Source of the DNA: Clostridia bacterium
Lineage (GTDB): Bacteria > Bacillota > Clostridia > Oscillospirales > CAG-272
Direction of reading: 5' to 3'
DNA: 10,164 nt
NCBI GenBank assembly: GCA_017457465.1
Contig: JAFTHJ010000047.1
Location: 1 to 10,164, forward strand
The notes below the pieces were generated by a model. That model worked only from the letters and a program-made list of their open reading frames with translations. It ran no database searches and had not been told where the DNA came from. A program made the position numbers and the translations under genes. Below, piece after piece: positions 1 to 6,317 of this stretch. The stretch's first letter is position 1. Every line of letters begins with the position of its first letter.

Positions 1-90
1 CACTTGCAGACTACAAGTTTGATAGGTCGGAGGTGTAAGCACAGTAATGTGTTCAGCTGACCGATACTAATAGACCGAGGGCTTGGACTT
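1..90 (+). rRNA. 23S ribosomal RNA, 3' end (partial)
   Basis: This is the last part of a large-subunit rRNA gene whose 5' portion lies outside the window. The sequence GATAGGTCGGAGGTGTAAGC followed by CAGCTGACCGATACTAATAG and GAGGGCTTGG matches the highly conserved 3' terminal region of bacterial 23S rRNA. The exact mature 3' end is placed at about position 90 by analogy with other Firmicutes and could be off by several bases. The gene reads in the same direction as the tRNA and 5S that follow, so it is the upstream part of one rRNA transcription unit. Confidence 0.95.
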
Positions 91-183
91 AAATGTTCAA
101 ACGATTTTAATTACTTGGGTTTCGTATCCTTACTCCTAAAACAACTTTATTCGGCTTTCAGTGGGCATATATCTGAAGGATTT
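91..183 (+). other. 23S to tRNA-Lys spacer
   Basis: This AT-rich transcribed spacer joins the 23S 3' end to the tRNA. I see no ORF with a ribosome binding site, no convincing promoter and no terminator, which fits a processed spacer inside a continuous rRNA transcript. Confidence 0.6.
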
Positions 184-259
184 GCACCTTTAGCTCAGTT
201 GGTAGAGCAACTGACTCTTAATCAGTGGGTCCCGGGTTCGAATCCCTGAAGGTGCACCA
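184..259 (+). tRNA. tRNA-Lys (anticodon CTT)
   Basis: This is a complete 76-nt tRNA that includes the encoded CCA (257-259). The seven-base acceptor stem GCACCTT (184-190) pairs with AAGGTGC (249-255). The D-arm is GCTC/GAGC, with GG in the loop. The anticodon stem ACTGA/TCAGT encloses the loop CTCTTAA, which puts CTT at 217-219, reading lysine AAG codons. The T-arm carries the usual GGTTCGAATCC. The gene lies between 23S and 5S in the same direction, so it is likely transcribed and processed with the rRNA. Spacer tRNAs are more often Ile/Ala between 16S and 23S; a distal tRNA before 5S is less usual. Confidence 0.97.
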
Positions 260-364
260 GCGGCAAGTTGCCGCACCCATGAGTCGCGGTGAAGAACGAC
301 GGAGTATGAAATACATCTTCGCGGTTTAGAGCCGAGACAAAATTGCTGACATAAGTCAGTAATA
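260..364 (+). other. tRNA-Lys to 5S spacer with two hairpins
   Basis: This transcribed spacer holds two inverted repeats. The first, at 260-274 directly after the CCA, is GCGGCA-AGT-TGCCGC. The second, at 342-363, is a 9-bp stem (one G-U pair) with an ATAA loop and ends one base before the 5S start. Neither has a U-tract, so they look like processing structures rather than terminators. The bases GCTGACATA at 345-353 repeat exactly at 475-483 across the true 5S 3' end, so the second hairpin may contain a relic of a 5S end. Confidence 0.5.
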
Positions 365-480
<116 letters not shown>

Positions 481-484
481 ATAG

Positions 485-524
485 AAAACAGGTGATACGG
501 TTGTATCACCTGTTTTACTTTTTG
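485..524 (+). terminator. rRNA operon intrinsic terminator
   Basis: A perfect 14-bp stem (485-498 with 503-516, the arm starting AAAACAGGTGATAC) closes a GGTT loop. The 3' arm ends in TTTT and is followed by ACTTTTTG. It sits five bases after the 5S end, as expected for termination of the rRNA transcript. Confidence 0.9.
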
Positions 525-530
525 TGTTCG

Positions 531-547
531 GGTAAATTATTTTTACC
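531..547. promoter_or_regulatory. Inverted repeat upstream of the HTH promoter (possible operator)
   Basis: GGTAAA (531-536) and TTTACC (542-547) form a 6-bp inverted repeat with a 5-nt spacer, eight bases upstream of the -35 box of the regulator gene. XRE-family proteins bind short palindromes, so this could be an autoregulatory operator. A repeat this short can occur by chance in AT-rich DNA, so the call is weak. Confidence 0.3.
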
Positions 548-554
548 TTACCAC

Positions 555-583
555 TTGATTTATTCTGTGGCTTGTGATAAAAT
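555..583 (+). promoter_or_regulatory. Sigma-A promoter of the HTH-cyclase operon
   Basis: The -35 is TTGATT (555-560), the spacer is 17 bp, and the -10 is TAAAAT (578-583) preceded by a TGA extension (575-577). Initiation would fall near 590, giving a leader of about 20 nt with GGGAGG at 598-603, seven bases before the ATG at 611. Confidence 0.75.
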
Positions 584-610
584 GAATTATATTGTTCGGG
601 AGGTAGTCGA

Positions 611-1498
611 ATGAATATAGGCGATAAAATAAAAAGGTTGAGAACGGAGAAGGTAATGACGCAGACAGAACTTGCGGGAAATGTTGTTACGAGAAATATG
701 CTCAGCTGTATTGAAAACGGAACAGCGCAGCCGTCACTGGCAACGCTGAAGCATATTGCCGCAAAACTGAACGTCCCCGCGGGTTATCTTCTTGCTGATG
801 GAGACGACGAAGCTATTTATCTGAAGCTTGCGGAAATATCAAATATCAAGAATGCTTATACCTCGGGAAACTATAAAATTTGCAGAGATATCTGTCAAAA
901 CGTCTCATTTGAGCGAGATGATGAGGTGAACCTTATATTTTCGGAGTGCTCTTTGGCGTTGGCTATAGAGTATTTCAATATGGGAATGTTGAGACGGGCG
1001 GTGGAGTATTTTGACGAAGCGATAGAGCTTTCGGAGCAGACTATATACAAAACAAACCACATCCGCGCTGTAGCTGCGGCATATTTCAGATATATGAGAA
1101 GAATATCAGCGACCTTGTCATCGGATATTATAGACGAGAATGAGACCGAAATTTTTTCGGCAATGTCGGACGAGTTTTCGCGTTACGCCATATCCTTTGA
1201 TGCTCTTGAGGATGGCAATCCCGAAATTGCCGAGCATTTTGTGTCGGGGCTTGACGATGAGCAGCATTATGTTTTGCATATAAATGCCAAGAGAGATATG
1301 CTCCGAGAGGATTATGAGGAAGCGTATAAGAAGCTTTACAAAATATTGATAAATCCCCATAAAATACAGGAGCCGCTTATGTATTTTGTCTTTTCCGATT
1401 TGGAGATATGTTGCAAGGAGCGGAAGGATTTCAAGGGGGCGTATGAATATTCAAACAATAAAATAGAGGTGCTTCAAAAGCTCCTGACAGACAATTAA
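611..1498 (+). CDS. XRE-family HTH transcriptional regulator with helical C-terminal domain
   Basis: This 295-residue protein has a Cro/CI-type helix-turn-helix at roughly residues 5-62, seen in IKRLRTEKVMTQTELA, then IENGTAQPS and LKHIAAKLNVPAGYLL. These are the usual family positions for helices 1-5. Residues about 80-290 are rich in amphipathic helices with aromatic and Glu/Lys spacing (for example YFNMGMLRRAVEYFDEAIEL), which suggests TPR-like repeats as in Rgg/PlcR-type or other XRE-TPR regulators. A ligand- or peptide-sensing role for that half is inference. The ATG follows GGGAGG by seven bases and lies behind a good promoter. The stop is 10 nt before the cyclase start, so the two are probably one operon and the protein may control it. 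The ligand is unknown. Confidence 0.88.
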   Translation: MNIGDKIKRLRTEKVMTQTELAGNVVTRNMLSCIENGTAQPSLATLKHIAAKLNVPAGYLLADGDDEAIYLKLAEISNIKNAYTSGNYKICRDICQNVSFERDDEVNLIFSECSLALAIEYFNMGMLRRAVEYFDEAIELSEQTIYKTNHIRAVAAAYFRYMRRISATLSSDIIDENETEIFSAMSDEFSRYAISFDALEDGNPEIAEHFVSGLDDEQHYVLHINAKRDMLREDYEEAYKKLYKILINPHKIQEPLMYFVFSDLEICCKERKDFKGAYEYSNNKIEVLQKLLTDN

Positions 1499-1503
1499 GG
1501 TGG
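1497..1503 (+). promoter_or_regulatory. Ribosome binding site that decides the cyclase start
   Basis: AAGGTGG overlaps the stop codon of the upstream gene and lies five bases before the ATG at 1509. An in-frame GTG at 1500 falls inside this site, so it is unlikely to be the start. The ATG is preferred. Confidence 0.65.
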
Positions 1504-1508
1504 GCGGA

Positions 1509-2054
1509 ATGAGAATAATCGATATAACGCAGGAAGTCTTTTCCTGTAAGGTATACCCTGGGGATACAGCTCCGAGCTTCAAGCGAGTGAAAAGCATATC
1601 CGACGGTGAGGAATGTAATGTGACAGACCTTGCTATGTGCGCCCATAACGGAACTCATGTTGACGCGCCTTTTCATTATATTGACGGTGGCGCGACTGTC
1701 GACGAGCTTGATATCCATAGGCTTATCGGTAAGGCTCGTGTTTGTGCGATGAGGGGGTTTGACGGGATATTACGTGACACAACCGAAAAAATAATTATTT
1801 TAAAGGATTGTGAGGGCTTCACACTTGAACAAGCTGAAGTACTTGCGAATTCAGAGGTTGAGCTTGTTGGAATATCAGGGCAGAGTGTGGGCGATGCGGA
1901 GATACACCGAATTCTACTCGGAAAGGGTATAGTTTTGCTTGAAGGACTTATGCTTGATGAAGTTCGCGAGGGAAGCTATACTTTGTTTGCCGCGCCCATA
2001 AAGCTCGGCGGAGCCGACGGCGCTCCTGTCAGAGCATTGCTTTTTGAGGAATAG
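1509..2054 (+). CDS. Cyclase-family (kynurenine formamidase-like) metal-dependent hydrolase
   Basis: This 181-residue protein belongs to the cyclase/KynB family (Pfam Cyclase type). The signature HNGTHVDAPFH lies at residues 46-56. Its His46, His50, Asp52 and the downstream His56 are the family's metal-binding and catalytic positions. YPGD at 16-19, GLMLDEV near 146-152 and a C-terminal LGGADGAPVRAL (166-177) are further family hallmarks. Members hydrolyse amides or lactone-like substrates such as N-formylkynurenine, isatin or polyketide intermediates. The substrate here cannot be told, and no other tryptophan-catabolism gene is present. It is shorter than typical KynB (about 205-215 residues); the middle segment between residues 80 and 120 is compact. 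It is cytoplasmic, with no signal peptide, and is co-transcribed behind the HTH regulator. Confidence 0.85.
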   Translation: MRIIDITQEVFSCKVYPGDTAPSFKRVKSISDGEECNVTDLAMCAHNGTHVDAPFHYIDGGATVDELDIHRLIGKARVCAMRGFDGILRDTTEKIIILKDCEGFTLEQAEVLANSEVELVGISGQSVGDAEIHRILLGKGIVLLEGLMLDEVREGSYTLFAAPIKLGGADGAPVRALLFEE

Positions 2055-2065
2055 GGAACAACAAA

Positions 2066-2101
2066 ACCGCATTGGTAACAGAAATCCGCTACCAATGCGG
2101 T
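2066..2101. terminator. Convergent hairpin terminator
   Basis: A perfect 12-bp stem (2066-2077 with 2090-2101, arm ACCGCATTGGTA) has a 12-nt loop and lies between the convergent cyclase and membrane-protein genes. On the minus strand the stem is followed by TTTTGTTGTT, a usable U-rich tail for the membrane-protein gene. On the plus strand the tail (AAAATTATTTGTTTT) is poorer but may still work. Confidence 0.75.
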
Positions 2102-2114
2102 AAAATTATTTGTT

Positions 2115-2915
2115 TTATCTGTTATTATCATCTCCAAGCTCTTTCGCCTCAAAGTGAGCGAAGATATAGAGCGATATCGCATACACGATAAGAGCGATAA
2201 GGATATCCGAGACATAGTAGGCTATCATCCACGCGGCATCCGCAAAAGAGGTCGGCAGACCGATATACATATCGAACAATATTCGGGTACTTATTTTTGC
2301 CACCGAGAGGATAATTCCCGATACGAGAGCCGAGAGGTGAAGCGGATTCTTCGTGGAAAAGAATTTTTTTGAGGCGAATAGCTCCTCGTGAACAGATGGC
2401 GTTTTCTTGCCAAGCTTGACATTTGCCTTTTCTATAACGGCGCGTTTGGCGTAATAATTCGGAATCAGAATCGACGGAAGAATCAAAACGATTCCAAACA
2501 AAATGAATTCAAGCACCAAGTATATCAGCACGTAAATAGCCTCGTCGGGAGAAAAGACTCCGTCGGAAATAGAGGTAATAATCAAATTTGCGAGGTATTT
2601 CAAAATGACAAATGATATATAAACAAATATCAAGCCGAGAGATTTCTTGAATGTGAATTTGAATATCGAGTAGATTATTATTGAAAATGACACCGCGTAA
2701 GCCGCGACATCTACTATGTCTATCACAAAATCAATTATCTCGGGGAGAGCTGTGGTGGCGTAAAGCACATCCGAGCAGGTGTATATGTATAGCGGGGAAA
2801 GAATTAACGACGACAGAGCAAAGAATACCGCCGACGCTACAATAAGCGTCAGAAGCAGTCTTTTTCTGCTTATGCGTGTTGTATCAGCATTTAATTTCAA
2901 ATCGGTGTTCATCAT
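2115..2915 (-). CDS. Multi-pass membrane protein of unknown function
   Basis: I do not recognise this family. The product is 266 residues with about six hydrophobic segments (near residues 20-45, 58-85, 92-116, 127-152, 194-216 and 226-254). A short positively charged N-terminus (RISRKR) precedes the first, and a charged loop (about 153-192, many Lys) lies between the fourth and fifth. The C-terminal tail is acidic and hydrophilic. There are no obvious catalytic or transporter motifs. Two consecutive ATG codons sit at 2915 and 2912. GGAG lies four bases before the first and seven before the second, so the true start may be 2912. The gene has its own promoter, is transcribed divergently from dxs and ends at a shared hairpin, so it is probably monocistronic. 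An integral cytoplasmic membrane location is inferred. Confidence 0.8.
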   Translation of the reverse strand: MMNTDLKLNADTTRISRKRLLLTLIVASAVFFALSSLILSPLYIYTCSDVLYATTALPEIIDFVIDIVDVAAYAVSFSIIIYSIFKFTFKKSLGLIFVYISFVILKYLANLIITSISDGVFSPDEAIYVLIYLVLEFILFGIVLILPSILIPNYYAKRAVIEKANVKLGKKTPSVHEELFASKKFFSTKNPLHLSALVSGIILSVAKISTRILFDMYIGLPTSFADAAWMIAYYVSDILIALIVYAISLYIFAHFEAKELGDDNNR

Positions 2916-2947
2916 ATATCTCCGAAATCAGCAATTTTTCTCTTTAC

Positions 2948-2976
2948 ATTATAACATAAGTTACGGCACAAATCAA
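2948..2976 (-). promoter_or_regulatory. Sigma-A promoter of the membrane-protein gene
   Basis: Reading the minus strand, TTGATT (2976-2971) is followed by a 17-bp spacer and a perfect TATAAT (2953-2948), with a TGT extension just before the -10. The first ATG lies 32 bases beyond the -10. It is one half of a divergent pair with the dxs promoter. Confidence 0.8.
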
Positions 2977-3022
2977 GATATTTGACCGATATTTGCATCT
3001 GTCGCGATATTCGGGGTTTGAC

Positions 3023-3051
3023 TTGACAAAAGAGCAGATAAGTGGTAAAAT
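3023..3051 (+). promoter_or_regulatory. Sigma-A promoter of dxs
   Basis: A perfect TTGACA (3023-3028), a 17-bp spacer and TAAAAT (3046-3051) with a TGG extension at 3043-3045 form a strong vegetative promoter. The leader to the ATG at 3100 is about 40 nt and contains AAAGGAGG at 3088-3095. I see no room or structure for a riboswitch. Confidence 0.85.
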
Positions 3052-3099
3052 AATAGGAGTATCTTGCGAATTTGAGTTCTGTCTCGGAAAGGAGGCTTT

Positions 3100-4986
3100 A
3101 TGTCTTGCGTAAGTGAAAAAAATTACATATATCTTGACAAGATAAAGTCGCCTACCGATCTCAAGGCGTTGCCGAGCGAGGCTATGCCCACTCTTGCCGA
3201 CGAGATACGCCGTGAGCTTATCGACAGAGTCAGTGAGAACGGCGGTCACCTTGCCTCAAATCTGGGTGTAGTTGAGATGTCTATGGCGATACACAGAGTT
3301 TTTGATTCGCCCAAGGACCATATTATCTTTGACGTAGGACACCAAAGCTATGTTCACAAGATGCTTACGGGCAGACTTGAGCGGATGGACACACTCCGAC
3401 AGGCGGGTGGCATCAGCGGCTTTACCAACAGAGGTGAGAGTGAGCACGACTGCTTCGGCGCGGGGCATAGCTCGACCTCTCTCTCGGCGGCACTTGCCTT
3501 TGCCGTATCGGACAAGCTCTCGGGCTCTGATGCTTATACAGTGGCGATAATCGGTGACGGAGCTTATACGGGCGGAATGATTCACGAGGCGCTCAATAAT
3601 TGCCGAAAGGACGTGCGTCTGGTTATCATTATGAATGAGAATGAAATGTCGATATCAAAGAATATCGGCAGATTCGCCCGTAATCTGGCACGTATCCGCA
3701 ACAAGGCGGGGTATTTCAAGACCAAAAAGGCAACGGGAATATTCCTCAAGAAGATACCTCTTATCGGTAAGCATTTGTTCTGGTTTGTCAGAGGGGTAAA
3801 GAAGACCGTGAAAAACGCGCTCTACGGCTCGAATTACTTTGAGAGTATGGGGCTTACATATCTCGGACCGATAGACGGAAATGATTATACCGAGGTCGAG
3901 AATCTTTTGCGTGAGGCGAAGAAGCTTGGCGAGAGTGTCGTTGTTCATATAAAGACCAAAAAGGGAAAGGGATATGAACCTGCCGAACAGGCGCCCGATA
4001 AGTATCACGGAATGTCCCCGGCGGCATCTTGTAAGTCGGACAAGCCGAATTTTTCACACATTATGGGTGCGAAACTCGCAAAAATGGCGGAGAGTGACGA
4101 AAAAATATGCGCTATAACCGCCGCTATGTGTGACGGTACGGGGCTTGAGCGTTTCCGCGATACACACACGGAAAGATTTTTCGACGTGGGAATTGCCGAG
4201 GAACACGCTATGACCTTTGCCTCGGGACTTGCCGCGAACGGAATGAAGCCTTATTTTGCGGTATATTCCTCGTTTTTGCAGAGAAGCTATGATAATATAA
4301 TTCACGACGCGGCTCTCCAGCGGCTGCCGGTGAAAATATGTATAGATAGAGCGGGACTCAGCGAAGCCGACGGAGCAACACATCACGGAATATTTGACGT
4401 GGCGTTCCTATCGCAGGTATCCGGAATGAAGATATATACTCCGATTACAAACGCCGCGCTTGAACGTGCGCTTGAGGAGATGAACGAGAGTGACACTCCG
4501 TGTGCGGTCAGATATCCGAACGGTGTTGAGTGTGACAGAGTTCTCTCGGAGTTTTATCCGAACGGAGTCGGTCAGGCACTCGGAGCGGTGCGCAATTATG
4601 GCGACGGAGATGCTCCGTCAGCGGTTGTCGTAACTCACGGGCGGATAGTCAAGGAAGCTCTTGAGGCATCCGATATCCTTGCGGAAAAGGGAATTAAGGT
4701 GGGAATTATTCTCCTTGAGGTCTTGAAGCCATACGGCGAGACCGCCGAGAGAATTCTTTCTATGCTCCCCAAGACCGCCGAAAAAGTTGTTTTCCTTGAG
4801 GAAGAAATCAAAAACGGCGGAATGGGTATGATTCTCTCCGATAGGCTCAAGGACACCGCCGCTATGAGTGGTAAGACTGTAAGGCTCATCGCTGTTGATG
4901 ATACATTTGTCGAACGCCACAAGGGGAACAATGTCTATGCCGATGCTCATATAAGCGCTAAAGATATTGCCGAGATTATATCTTAA
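3100..4986 (+). CDS. dxs: 1-deoxy-D-xylulose-5-phosphate synthase
   Basis: Dxs condenses pyruvate with glyceraldehyde 3-phosphate using thiamine diphosphate (TPP). This is the first step of the MEP isoprenoid pathway and also feeds thiamine and pyridoxal synthesis. The 628-residue length is normal (E. coli about 620). Visible marks are GGHLASNLG (48-56), GHQSY (80-84), GAGHSSTS (120-127), the TPP/Mg motif GDGA (152-155) with MNENEMSIS (178-186), and FDVGIAEEHA (361-370) with the catalytic Glu at 368. DRAG and DGATHHG follow at about 417-430, and the C-terminal transketolase domain is complete. The ATG is set by AAAGGAGG four bases upstream. The segment after DRAG reads LSEADGA where most Dxs proteins have a VG-containing version, and AEEHA replaces the common AEQHA, so it is a somewhat divergent member. 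It appears monocistronic and cytoplasmic, with its own promoter and terminator. Confidence 0.96.
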   Translation: MSCVSEKNYIYLDKIKSPTDLKALPSEAMPTLADEIRRELIDRVSENGGHLASNLGVVEMSMAIHRVFDSPKDHIIFDVGHQSYVHKMLTGRLERMDTLRQAGGISGFTNRGESEHDCFGAGHSSTSLSAALAFAVSDKLSGSDAYTVAIIGDGAYTGGMIHEALNNCRKDVRLVIIMNENEMSISKNIGRFARNLARIRNKAGYFKTKKATGIFLKKIPLIGKHLFWFVRGVKKTVKNALYGSNYFESMGLTYLGPIDGNDYTEVENLLREAKKLGESVVVHIKTKKGKGYEPAEQAPDKYHGMSPAASCKSDKPNFSHIMGAKLAKMAESDEKICAITAAMCDGTGLERFRDTHTERFFDVGIAEEHAMTFASGLAANGMKPYFAVYSSFLQRSYDNIIHDAALQRLPVKICIDRAGLSEADGATHHGIFDVAFLSQVSGMKIYTPITNAALERALEEMNESDTPCAVRYPNGVECDRVLSEFYPNGVGQALGAVRNYGDGDAPSAVVVTHGRIVKEALEASDILAEKGIKVGIILLEVLKPYGETAERILSMLPKTAEKVVFLEEEIKNGGMGMILSDRLKDTAAMSGKTVRLIAVDDTFVERHKGNNVYADAHISAKDIAEIIS

Positions 4987-4994
4987 AAATATAT

Positions 4995-5033
4995 AAGGGA
5001 AACCTTTAAGTAAAGGTTTCCCTTGTTTTTTTA
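4995..5033 (+). terminator. dxs intrinsic terminator
   Basis: A perfect 13-bp stem (4995-5007 with 5012-5024, arm AAGGGAAACCTTT) closes an AAGT loop and is followed by GTTTTTTT. It begins eight bases after the dxs stop. The minus-strand tail (ATATATTTTT) is also U-rich, so it may terminate the convergent PfoR-like gene too. Confidence 0.92.
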
Positions 5034-5058
5034 CCTGTTTTAAAAGGTTTGAAGAATT

Positions 5059-5100
5059 CAAGGAGAAGATTCCCTCAAAAGGTTCTCCTTGTTTTCCTTT
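5059..5100 (+). terminator. Second tandem hairpin, possible back-up terminator
   Basis: CAAGGAGAA (5059-5067) pairs with TTCTCCTTG (5083-5091); a small CCT-CAAA-AGG stem lies inside the loop. It is followed by TTTTCCTTT on the plus strand. The minus-strand side lacks a U-tract, so it seems to serve the dxs direction as a second terminator. It ends just before the stop codon of the convergent gene. Confidence 0.55.
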
Positions 5101-5105
5101 AAATA

Positions 5106-6173
5106 TCAAGTATCCAATTTCATATATCCGTCCTTAACCCAACCGAGCTTACGCAGAATCTCGTTAAAGATGAGAGAGAGGATAGCGGGGAGGATAAAGC
5201 AGACGAGTACAAGACCAATCCAGTTAAGGGGAGTTACCTCATAGGGGTAGCCGTTTTCGGGGGAAATCCAACCCAGAATCATACCTATAGGACCGAGCAT
5301 ACCGCAGGTACCCATACCCGAATTGATAGCCGCACCGTACATCTTCAGGTCAAACACACAGACTGCGAGAGGACCTGTAATAGCCGAAGCGAGGGTAGGC
5401 GCTATCCATATCTGGGGATGTCTTATGATGTTCGGCATCTGGAGCATACTTGTTCCGATACCCTGTGAGAGCAGACCGCTCCAACGGTTTTCGCGGAAGC
5501 TGATGACGGCGAATCCGACCATTTGTGCGCAACATCCCGCAACCGCGGCAGCACCCGCTATAGCGAGTCCCTCGGAGGCGTTAGCCACAAGGATACTTCC
5601 CGTAAGTCCCAGACTTGCGCAGATAGCCGCGCTCGAGATAGGGAGAGTGAGACATATACCGATAACCACCGAAACCACGATTCCAGTTACAAGGGGGGCC
5701 TGAAGCGCTGCCCACGAGATAAGCTTACTTATGTAGTTTACAAGCGTTCCGATATGCGGAGCTATGAGTATTGAGAGGACACCGCCCACGAATACGGTAA
5801 CGAAGGGCGTTACGATAATGTCGACCTTTGTCTTTTTGGATACGAGCATACCCAGCTCAACCGCAATTATAGCGATAATAAAGACGGCGAGGGGACCACC
5901 CGCTCCACCTGCGGAGTTAGCCGCGTAACCTACACAAGCGGCAGAGAACATAACGAGGGGATGCGCCTTGAGTGAGTAAGCGATAGCCGCCGCCATTGCG
6001 GGACCTGCCATAGCCTGTGCGTATCCGCCGATAGTCGCCATAAACTCCAGATGTGGAATCATTCCAATGGCTTTGAAAATAGTTCCGATAAGAAGTGACG
6101 CGAACAAGCCGAGCGCCATAGCGCCCATAGCGTCGATAAAATAGAGCTTAAGATATTTTTTCAGCTTTTCCAT
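5106..6173 (-). CDS. PfoR-like PTS EIIC-type membrane protein
   Basis: This 355-residue, very hydrophobic protein matches the PfoR/PTS_EIIC_2 family of membrane proteins, named after a Clostridium perfringens locus linked to perfringolysin O regulation. Marks are AMAGPAMAAAIAYSLKAHPL (54-73), GGPLAV (92-97), TLPISSAAI (177-184), FRENRWSGLLSQGIGTS (227-242), LASAITGPLA (261-270) and GMGTCGMLGPIG (286-297). About nine to ten membrane segments are plausible. The family resembles sugar-permease EIIC domains, but no EIIA or EIIB domain is fused here and none is encoded nearby, so the phosphotransfer partner and the substrate are unknown. The start at 6173 has AAAGGAG six bases upstream. It lies 144 bp downstream of feoB in the same direction but has its own promoter, and it converges on dxs. 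Confidence 0.87.
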   Translation of the reverse strand: MEKLKKYLKLYFIDAMGAMALGLFASLLIGTIFKAIGMIPHLEFMATIGGYAQAMAGPAMAAAIAYSLKAHPLVMFSAACVGYAANSAGGAGGPLAVFIIAIIAVELGMLVSKKTKVDIIVTPFVTVFVGGVLSILIAPHIGTLVNYISKLISWAALQAPLVTGIVVSVVIGICLTLPISSAAICASLGLTGSILVANASEGLAIAGAAAVAGCCAQMVGFAVISFRENRWSGLLSQGIGTSMLQMPNIIRHPQIWIAPTLASAITGPLAVCVFDLKMYGAAINSGMGTCGMLGPIGMILGWISPENGYPYEVTPLNWIGLVLVCFILPAILSLIFNEILRKLGWVKDGYMKLDT

Positions 6174-6217
6174 TTTGAACTCCTTTGCTTTTTGGCTTTC
6201 CTTATTTATTGTATTTT

Positions 6218-6247
6218 ATTATATCACAAAGGTAAAACTCTGTTCAA
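6218..6247 (-). promoter_or_regulatory. Sigma-A promoter of the PfoR-like gene
   Basis: On the minus strand a perfect TATAAT (6223-6218) has a TGA extension (6226-6224) and a -35-like TTGAAC (6247-6242) 18 bp upstream. A 7-bp inverted repeat, GGTAAAA (6231-6237) and TTTTACC (6276-6282) on the plus strand, places one arm in the promoter spacer and the other upstream of the -35. This is a possible operator, but the evidence is thin. Confidence 0.7.
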
Positions 6248-6317
6248 GTTAAAAATACAACATAATTTTACCTGTATTTCGTTAACAATTAAATCATTTT
6301 TTACAAAAAATCCCTAT

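Noticed and set aside
184..259. tRNA-Lys as an integration (att) site for a mobile element
   Set aside because: No integrase, no repeat of the tRNA 3' end and no phage or ICE genes are present in the window.
2977..3099. Riboswitch (for example TPP) in the dxs leader
   Set aside because: The leader after the promoter is only about 40 nt and shows no conserved aptamer elements.
4618..5109. Minus-strand 163-codon ORF opposite the 3' end of dxs
   Set aside because: It lies antisense to a clear Dxs coding region and crosses both terminator hairpins. It has no recognisable protein features.
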